Below are positions 1 to 4,764 of a stretch of 10,353 bases of DNA, in pieces. The notes under the pieces were generated by a model, which was not told the origin of the DNA, did not search any database, and worked only from the letters and a program-made list of their open reading frames with translations. The translations under genes were made by a program, and so were the position numbers. The DNA lies in the NCBI GenBank assembly GCA_945862035.1, contig CAMAXB010000090.1, forward strand, positions 1-10,353, read 5' to 3'. The DNA is from Opitutus sp. GAS368. Its GTDB lineage: Bacteria; Verrucomicrobiota; Verrucomicrobiia; Opitutales; Opitutaceae. Positions within the stretch are counted from its first letter, which is position 1, and each line of letters begins with the position of its first letter.

Positions 1-1649
1 AGCGCATCACCGGCGTCGACAATCAGAAGATCGTCACCGGTCAGCCGCTGTACGGCATCGATGTCGTGGTGCCCGGCATGAAACACGCGGTGTACGAAAA
101 ATGCCCCGTCTTCGGCGGCAAGGTCGTCAGCGCCAATCTCGAACAGATCAAGGCGCTGCCCGGCGTGCGCGACGCCTTCATCATCGAAGGAACGGACAAT
201 GTCACCGGTCTCGTTCCCGGCGTGGCCATCATCGCCGACTCCACGTGGGCGGCCATCAGCGCCCGGCGTCAGCTCCGCGTGACGTGGGATGAGGGCAAGT
301 ATGCCAACCAAAGCTGGGCCGGGTTCACGACGCAGGCCAAGGAACTCGCGACCAAGCCCGGCGCCACGGTGCTGCGCAAGGATGGCGACGTGGCCGCGGC
401 GCTCGCCGGTGCCGCCAAGGTGGTCACGGCGGAATATTCCTACCCCTTCATCTCCCACGCCAATCTCGAGCCGCAGAACTGCACAGCCAAGGTCGAGGGC
501 GACCAGGTCGAATTGTGGGCGCCGAGCCAGAATCCGGCCAGCGGTCAGAATCTGGTCGCTCAGGTTCTCGGCATTCCCCGCGAGAATGTGAAGGTCCACA
601 TCATCCGGGCAGGCGGCGGCTTCGGCCGTCGCCTCAGCGCGGACTTCATGGCCGACGCGGCCGCCATCGCCAAGCGCGCCGGCGTCCCGATCAAGCTCAC
701 CTGGACCCGCGAGGACGACCTGCTCCACGATCATTTCCGTCCGGGCGGTTTCCACTTCCTCAAGGGCGGCGTGACGGCCGACGGCAAGATCGCCGCCTGG
801 CATAACCACTTCATCACCTTCGCGGTTGGTGGGCGCAATGGCAGCGGGGGCAGCCTGGGTGCGGCCGAGTTCCCGGCCCGCTTCTTGGCCAACTACCAGG
901 CCGAGCAGACTCCGATTGATTGCAACATCCCGATGGGCCCTTGGCGTGCGCCGGGCAGCTGCGTGTTTTCCTGGGTGTTCCATAGCTTCATCGACGAACT
1001 CGCCCTCGCCGCCGGCAAGGATCCCCTCCAGTTCCGCCTCGAACTCCTCGGCGACAAGGACCTCGTCAGCGACTCCGCCCCCTCCACTCCTCCCGCCGCC
1101 GGATCGCCCCCTCCGCCCGCCCCCTACAATGCGGCCCGCATGCGCGGCGTGGTGAAGCTGGCCGGCGAGAAGATTGGCTGGGGCAAGAGGCTGCCCAAGG
1201 GACAGGGCCAGGGTATTGCGTTCCACTTCAGCCACCGCGGCTACGTCGCCATTGCGGCGGAGGTCAGTGTGGCTCAGGACGGCGCCCTCAAGGTCGACCG
1301 CGTGGTCGCGGCCTGCGATGTGGGTTCCCAAATCATCAACCCCAGCGGGGCCGAGAATCAGATCGAGGGTTCCGTGGTCGACGGACTCAGCGCCGCCTGG
1401 CTGCAGGAGAGCGAAATCGACGGCGGTCGCGTCGTGCAGGGCAACTTCGACACCTACCCGCTCCTGCGTATCACCGAGGCTCCGCTCGCGATCGAAAGCC
1501 ATTTCCTGCTCTCGGACAATCCCCCCACCGGGCTCGGCGAGCCCGTCTTGCCGCCCGTCGCCCCGGCCGTGTGCAATGCGATCTTTGCCGCCACGGGCAA
1601 GCGGATCCGCTCCCTGCCGTTCAGCCGCAGCGACCTGCGCTGGACCTGA
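1..1649 (+). CDS. Molybdopterin-binding (large) subunit of a xanthine dehydrogenase-family oxidoreductase, IorB-like; 5' end outside window
   Basis: The open frame enters from the left edge (first full codon at base 3) and ends at TGA 1647-1649, so about 548 C-terminal residues are visible; isoquinoline 1-oxidoreductase beta subunits are usually over 700 residues. Seen: SQNPASGQ, then the molybdopterin-contacting glycine loop GGGFGRRL (bases 612-635), GPWRAPGS around 940-960, ACDVGSQIINPSGAENQIEG around 1312-1370, and GLGEPVLPPVAP near the C-terminus, whose Glu (1539-1541) is at the position of the catalytic base of this superfamily. Known for the family: hydroxylation of N-heterocycles or aldehydes with water as oxygen source, working with a small 2Fe-2S subunit (IorA) and often a cytochrome c; those genes would lie to the left. 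Odd: a Pro/Ser/Ala-rich stretch (1071-1125) replaces a normally short linker. The substrate cannot be told from sequence. No signal peptide can be judged because the N-terminus is missing. Confidence 0.93.
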   Translation, partial: RITGVDNQKIVTGQPLYGIDVVVPGMKHAVYEKCPVFGGKVVSANLEQIKALPGVRDAFIIEGTDNVTGLVPGVAIIADSTWAAISARRQLRVTWDEGKYANQSWAGFTTQAKELATKPGATVLRKDGDVAAALAGAAKVVTAEYSYPFISHANLEPQNCTAKVEGDQVELWAPSQNPASGQNLVAQVLGIPRENVKVHIIRAGGGFGRRLSADFMADAAAIAKRAGVPIKLTWTREDDLLHDHFRPGGFHFLKGGVTADGKIAAWHNHFITFAVGGRNGSGGSLGAAEFPARFLANYQAEQTPIDCNIPMGPWRAPGSCVFSWVFHSFIDELALAAGKDPLQFRLELLGDKDLVSDSAPSTPPAAGSPPPPAPYNAARMRGVVKLAGEKIGWGKRLPKGQGQGIAFHFSHRGYVAIAAEVSVAQDGALKVDRVVAACDVGSQIINPSGAENQIEGSVVDGLSAAWLQESEIDGGRVVQGNFDTYPLLRITEAPLAIESHFLLSDNPPTGLGEPVLPPVAPAVCNAIFAATGKRIRSLPFSRSDLRWT

Positions 1650-1656
1650 GATACAA

Positions 1657-1859
1657 TAACCACGAATGGCCACGAATTCTCACGAATCTGGATTCAGTGA
1701 AGACAACTGAATTTTCACCACAGATAAACACGGATTTACACAGATAAGGCCCGCTCGGATGCGGTCGAATCTGTGCACATCTGTGTTCATCTGTGGTTAC
1801 AGGATCGATGGTTCGACGGATTGAATCCATGAGTGTGAGTTCGTGTCCAGTCGTGGTTA
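1657..1859. repeat. Nested double inverted-repeat element with 10-bp internal periodicity
   Basis: Two inverted repeats sit one inside the other. The outer arms are 1657-1696 (beginning TAACCACGAATGGCCACGAA) and 1822-1859 (reverse complement beginning TAACCACGACTGGACACGAA), both ending in TGGATTCA. The inner arms are 1717-1745 and 1769-1797 (ACCACAGAT..AACAC.GAT...CACAGAT), 25 of 29 identical by hand count. The tip contains a small CCGC/GCGG hairpin (1751-1764). Each arm is itself a tandem of a core word at exactly 10-bp steps: CACGAAT at 1661, 1671 and 1681; CAGAT or CGGAT at 1721, 1731 and 1741; ATCTGTG at 1769, 1779 and 1789. The element fills the gap between the molybdopterin subunit and the next + strand gene, so it may act in the transcript as a terminator-like or stabilising hairpin. 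From memory, CACAGAT/CACGAAT repeats are common in Verrucomicrobiota and some other environmental bacteria. No gene is seen inside. Confidence 0.9.
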
Positions 1860-1870
1860 ACCGCTGAATC

Positions 1871-2341
1871 ATGATCACCTCGCGCCGCGACTATCTGCTC
1901 CGCATCATCGAAGAGGTCAGTCTCGCGCTCGCCCGGGTCACCACGCTCCGCGCATCCCGCCGGGAACTCGACGCCCTCCAATCGGTGGTCGGCGCCTGTG
2001 AGCGGCTATTCGGCCTTGAGGCGGACAAGCTCTTCCAGCTCACGCCGTCGCAGCACTTCGGGATGTTGACCGAGAACGAGCCCTCCGAGCTCGCCCGGGA
2101 GCGGGTGCTGCTTTACGCGGCCCTGAATAAGGAGGCCGGCCTGGCCTATGCCGCGCTGAACAGCTCCGCCATGGCGCGAGCGTCCTTCGCCAACGCCCTA
2201 CGCTTCACCCTGCTCGCCCGCATCGCCTACGGGGAGGAGGACGCGCCGGCCTTCGCCCCCTCCGTCGCCGATCTCCAGGAAAGCCTCAAGGGAGAGGCGC
2301 TCGACCCGGATCTGCAGGAGCTGCTGCGTACGCCCGTGTGA
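1871..2341 (+). CDS. Helical hypothetical protein, resembles DUF6483-type family (weak)
   Basis: A 156-residue soluble protein, mostly alpha-helical by composition, with no signal peptide, membrane segment or cysteine-rich motif. It opens with RRDYLLRIIEEVSLALARV, resembling the start of small uncharacterised proteins grouped as DUF6483. The middle (LLYAALNKEAGLAYAALNSS and the following 30 residues) is Ala/Leu-rich with a TPR-like helix-turn-helix spacing. ATG 1871 is chosen because it is the first in-frame start and gives the D-Y-L-x-R-x-I-E-E opening; no convincing Shine-Dalgarno precedes it. It starts 12 bp after the nested repeat and shares the direction of the upstream oxidoreductase, but the repeat probably separates their transcripts. 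It converges on the 54-aa membrane protein gene, which ends 42 nt away. The family link is from remembered sequence style only; the function is unknown. Confidence 0.75.
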   Translation: MITSRRDYLLRIIEEVSLALARVTTLRASRRELDALQSVVGACERLFGLEADKLFQLTPSQHFGMLTENEPSELARERVLLYAALNKEAGLAYAALNSSAMARASFANALRFTLLARIAYGEEDAPAFAPSVADLQESLKGEALDPDLQELLRTPV

Positions 2342-2383
2342 CCGGGCAGATCCCGTAATCGCGCCGCCCCGCCGAGCCACGTG

Positions 2384-2548
2384 TCAGTACTTCCGGTCGC
2401 TCTCCGCAACGACGTACAGCATCATCAGGATCATGGCCACACCGAGCAGCGTGGCCGGAATCAAGGTGGTGGCCGGCAAGACACCGAGGAAGCGCAGACC
2501 GGTCGCGACCGCCGCGCCGACAGAGACCACAAGCAGAGCAGTTTTCAT
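2384..2548 (-). CDS. Small two-helix membrane protein, hypothetical (54 aa)
   Basis: A short frame from ATG 2548-2546 to TGA 2386-2384. The protein starts MKTALLVVSVGAAVATGLRF (first hydrophobic helix, about residues 3-22), then a short loop with LPATTLIPA, then a second helix (about 28-46, LLGVAMILMMLYVV), and ends in a charged tail AESDRKY. This layout, with two hydrophobic spans and a polar end, is far from what random reading of GC-rich DNA gives, so I take it as a real small inner-membrane protein. It lies 52 nt downstream of the transglutaminase-like gene on the same strand and may be its last operon partner. No clear Shine-Dalgarno; the start is preceded by CCATTT, as is rpmI. Family and function not recognised. 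Confidence 0.65.
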   Translation of the reverse strand: MKTALLVVSVGAAVATGLRFLGVLPATTLIPATLLGVAMILMMLYVVAESDRKY

Positions 2549-2600
2549 AAATGGGCAGGTTGAGCTCTGAGCAGTCGCAACTGGATTCGCTTCCGCAGGC

Positions 2601-3542
2601 TCACAATTCGCCCAGGCCGAAGGGGCGCTCGGTTCTCACCTCGCTTCGATTGTCGAGGCGCAGGGAGAAATCGAGCGGGTCGCCAACCCCAACCGCATCG
2701 CGGGCAACTTGGTAGGACCAGACCTGAAAGTAGCTCAGAGTCGCGCCGCCGTAGATTGTGGAAAAGGCGCCATCGACCGCATCCTGGCCGCAGGACACCT
2801 TGATCCGTCCGATGCGCGGAACGTGGAAGCGTGCGTCGGTTGTGTACCATTGCCCGCCAAGGTACACCTCGGCATAGGCATGGAAATCCATGTGGGCGTC
2901 GGGGTCCGGGAACCCAATGTCGGGCATATGCCCGGTGACGTAGCGAGCCGGCAGATTGAACGTGCGGTTCAGCGCGATCGCGAGGTGGGCGAAGTCGCGG
3001 CAGACGCCGTAGCCACGCTGGAGCACGTCCCACGCGGAAAGGTCAGAGCGCCCGGACAGGTACCGGTACTCGATATTGTCGTGCAGCCACCGGCTGATCG
3101 CGGTCACCCGCGGGAGCCCGTGTTCGATCGCGCCGAATTTCTGCCACGCGAAGTCCACCAGCTTGTCCGAATCACAGTAGCGGCTCGGCAGGGTATAGCG
3201 GAGGATCTCCGGCGGCAGATCGCCCGGCGCCGGCGGCTCCTTGCCGACATGGTCATGATTGTCCGGCTGCGACGAGACGGCGATGATGACATCGTGCCGG
3301 ACGTAGTTTGTCCCCGGCGCCAGAGTCACGCAGAGCACGGTGTTGCCATGGCTGTCGACGAAGGGCCGCGACGGCAGTCCGTCACCGAGGGAAAGCGCCT
3401 CGAACCGCACCGCATGATCCCGGCTCGGGCGCGGCTTGAGGTTGAGCAAGACGACAGCGGTCCCCGTGACCTCATAGGCGAGGCTGCAGCCCACGCGGAG
3501 CGTGATGTCGAAGGGCAGGCTCGGATCGGAGGTGCTGGCCAT
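2601..3542 (-). CDS. Transglutaminase-like (papain-fold) family protein
   Basis: A 313-residue protein. Residues 1-110 look like the beta-rich N-terminal domain of bacterial transglutaminase-like proteins. The catalytic core follows: Cys181 in RGYGVCRDFAHLAIALNR, His221 in MDFHAYAEVYL, Asp236 in WYTTDARFHVPRIGRI, the expected Cys-His-Asp triad in order and spacing. Known for the fold: amide-bond chemistry, as a protease, amidase or transamidase; the substrate is usually unknown. No signal peptide is evident, so a cytoplasmic location is inferred. Start: the frame stays open upstream through rpmI to 3866, but ATG 3542 is preceded by a GGGGA ribosome-binding sequence (TCGCCGGGGATCGC before ATG) and lies 16 nt after the rpmI stop, whereas upstream translation is low-complexity shadow of rpmI. 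The spacing suggests co-transcription with rpmI. Cys251 and Cys123 are additional, non-motif cysteines. Confidence 0.9.
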   Translation of the reverse strand: MASTSDPSLPFDITLRVGCSLAYEVTGTAVVLLNLKPRPSRDHAVRFEALSLGDGLPSRPFVDSHGNTVLCVTLAPGTNYVRHDVIIAVSSQPDNHDHVGKEPPAPGDLPPEILRYTLPSRYCDSDKLVDFAWQKFGAIEHGLPRVTAISRWLHDNIEYRYLSGRSDLSAWDVLQRGYGVCRDFAHLAIALNRTFNLPARYVTGHMPDIGFPDPDAHMDFHAYAEVYLGGQWYTTDARFHVPRIGRIKVSCGQDAVDGAFSTIYGGATLSYFQVWSYQVARDAVGVGDPLDFSLRLDNRSEVRTERPFGLGEL

Positions 3543-3558
3543 GCGATCCCCGGCGAGA

Positions 3559-3753
3559 CTACAGCCCGAAGGGGAGGCAGCGCAGCAACGGCTTGGCGTG
3601 GCCGGGCGCGACCTTCTTGTCTTTGGTGGCACGCCGCTTGGCCTTGGTGCTCTTCGCCGAGAGGAGATGACGGAAGCCCGGCGTGCGCCGCATGAGGATG
3701 CCCGTACCCGTAAGTTTGAAACGCTTGGCGACGGATTTCTTGGTCTTTTGCAT
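3559..3753 (-). CDS. rpmI: Large ribosomal subunit protein bL35
   Basis: A 64-residue, Lys/Arg-rich protein of typical bL35 length. It shows the family landmarks in order: N-terminal K-T-K-K-S-x-A-K-R-F-K, then TGTG, then RRTPGFRHLLSAKSTKAKRR, and a C-terminal LLRCLPFGL. bL35 binds 23S rRNA in the 50S subunit. Intact start (ATG 3753-3751) and TAG stop; the start is preceded by CCATTT with no obvious Shine-Dalgarno. In most bacteria rpmI sits between infC and rplT and is controlled through a leader bound by L20. Here neither neighbour is present: about 1 kb of degraded sequence lies upstream and the transglutaminase-like gene starts 16 nt downstream. It is therefore either a relocated sole copy or a second copy; the window cannot distinguish these. 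Confidence 0.93.
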   Translation of the reverse strand: MQKTKKSVAKRFKLTGTGILMRRTPGFRHLLSAKSTKAKRRATKDKKVAPGHAKPLLRCLPFGL

Positions 3754-4129
3754 AAATGGATGGGGCGTCTTGGCAGAGGGTGATGGGCCTCAGGCTCCCG
3801 ACGCCGCTGAAGATTATTCACGCTCGGTCGCAATAGCGACGGATTACCGGCGGACACCCCTCCCACGACGCTAACCCCCCCGGGGCCAGAGCATTCCGCA
3901 GATTATAGGCCGAAGCGTCTCCGACTCCGGCAAGTACGAATCATACTCCATCGCTCTCGAGGGCCCAGCATGGGGAAGTTGGGTGGGTTCTCCGCGCGCA
4001 GCTTGAGACGGAGAAAGCCTGAGCCTTCTGATCCCGCCGATGGAAAACCCGAAACTCGCCTCCCTCATCCTACCGCCGCTGGCCTCGGCGGGCTCCTGCG
4101 GCGCCCAAACCAGTCACTCCCCTGCTCCC
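3754..4129. other. Non-coding stretch upstream of rpmI; nothing convincing
   Basis: No intact gene is seen on either strand. The rpmI promoter must lie here, reading leftwards, but I find no box pair good enough to call. A weak imperfect long-range pairing exists between GGGCCAGAGC (3883-3892) and GCTCTCGAGGGCCC (3953-3966, with a 4-nt bulge). At 4040 an in-frame lead-in to the broken DUF1328-type gene reads like a lipoprotein signal (LASLILPPLASAGSCGA), possibly a second eroded reading frame, but this is too weak to annotate as a gene. The sequence looks like decayed coding DNA rather than a structured leader. Confidence 0.5.
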
Positions 4130-4287
4130 ATGCTTTACTGCACGGTTGCCTTACTCGACGTTGGCCTCATCTCCGGCGTCCGCGGGCTCAGCGTCATTGC
4201 CGGAATCGCGGCCTCCCTCGCAAGGGTCTCTTTTTCGTCCCTGTTATGAACTTACTGATCTCGGTCTTTCGCGAACGGAGGGGTTGA
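4130..4287 (+). pseudogene. DUF1328 (YtjA-type) small membrane protein, frameshifted
   Basis: The frame from ATG 4130 gives MLYCTVALLDVGLISGVRGL followed by VIAGIAASLA, matching the start of DUF1328 proteins (MLYW..VFFVIALIAG..GF.GIA.GAAGIAK). It runs off into a TGA at 4247-4249. Shifting frame near 4220-4225 restores the family's C-terminal half, KGLFFVPVMNLLISVFRERR, ending at TGA 4285-4287 with the usual Arg-rich tail. Joined, it is about 52 residues, the normal family length, so a single-base deletion explains the break. Several hydrophobic-core substitutions (Cys4, Asp10, Arg18) and the absence of a ribosome-binding site also fit decay rather than a lone sequencing error. DUF1328 proteins are two-helix membrane proteins of unknown function. 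It lies upstream of, and in the same direction as, the broken NTF2-like gene. Confidence 0.75.
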
Positions 4288-4306
4288 ACCCCGTCCGCTC
4301 TTCCAC

Positions 4307-4358
4307 GACGGACCCGGGCTTGATTGGCCAGCGTCCGGCATTTTGCTGGACGGACCCG
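4307..4358 (+). repeat. Short direct repeat and hairpin between two pseudogenes
   Basis: GACGGACCCG occurs at 4307-4316 and again at 4349-4358. Between them a hairpin can form from CGTCCGGCA (4332-4340), loop TTT, and TGCTGGACG (4344-4352), a 9-bp stem with one G-T pair. No T-run follows, so it is not a classic intrinsic terminator. It lies between the stop of the DUF1328-type remnant and the start of the NTF2-like remnant and might be an old terminator or a small repeat. Confidence 0.35.
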
Positions 4359-4368
4359 ACCATCGCCC

Positions 4369-4743
4369 ATGACGCCCGCCCCTTCCGATCCCGCCGCCGT
4401 GGTGCAACGCCAGTTCGACGCCTATAATCGAAAGGACCTCGATACCCTGCTGGCGACGTATGCGCCCAACGCCGAGTAACTAGAGCAATCAGGTTCCTTG
4501 CTGGCCCGAGGGCAGTCGGCGCTGCGCGAGCGCTTTCGTCTGCGGTTCCTGGAGCCCAATCTGCACGCCGCCCTCCTCCACCGCGCGGTCTGCGGAGCGA
4601 TGGTCGTCGACCACGAGCGTGTGACCCGGACCTTCCCGGAAGGTCTAGGGACGATCGACGTGATCATGATCTACGAAGTCCGCGGCGACCACATCGCTAG
4701 GTCGTGGACTATCCCCGGACCCATCACGCTCGCGCCGCGCTGA
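4369..4743 (+). pseudogene. SnoaL/NTF2-like fold protein interrupted by an in-frame TAA
   Basis: From ATG 4369 one frame runs to TGA 4741-4743, about 124 codons, with a TAA at 4477-4479 (codon 37). Before the stop: VVQRQFDAYNRKDLDTLLATYAPNAE, the standard opening of NTF2-like/SnoaL-like proteins (Q-x-x-A-Y-N-x-x-D-x-x-x-F/L). After it: LLARGQSALRERFRLRFLEP, then VVDHERVTRTFPEG and VIMIYEVRGDHIARSWTIPG, the usual strands and C-terminus of the same family. In such proteins the residue after A-E is often Gln, so a CAA-to-TAA change is a simple explanation. The fold is a cone-shaped alpha+beta pocket used by small isomerases, hydrolases and ligand-binding proteins; its role here is unknown. It converges on the DNA polymerase gene, whose stop is 21 nt away. 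A sequencing error is possible, but the neighbouring frameshifted gene favours true decay. Confidence 0.82.
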
Positions 4744-4764
4744 ACGGCGCGCGGAGGCACCGGG

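Noticed and set aside
1657..1859. CRISPR array
   Set aside because: Repeat words are 7 bp at 10-bp steps in inverted arms, with no spacer-length units and no cas genes.
1621..1878. 85-aa frame on the - strand across the nested repeat
   Set aside because: It is a translation of the CACAGAT/CACGAAT repeat; such frames appear wherever the repeat occurs and contain no domain.
2709..3695. 328-aa frame on the + strand
   Set aside because: Antisense shadow of the transglutaminase-like gene and rpmI in GC-rich DNA; the - strand has catalytic motifs and the + strand has none.
3543..3866. N-terminal extension of the transglutaminase-like protein to 421 aa
   Set aside because: The extension runs across rpmI in another frame and is Ser/Arg/Pro-rich; the ATG at 3542 has a ribosome-binding sequence and a family-like length.
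3925..3950. T-arm-like word (GTACGAATC) suggesting a tRNA remnant
   Set aside because: No complementary stem on either side, no acceptor or anticodon arm could be drawn.
4332..4352. Intrinsic terminator at the hairpin between the two pseudogenes
   Set aside because: The stem is good but no T-run follows on either strand, so it is listed only as a hairpin and direct repeat.
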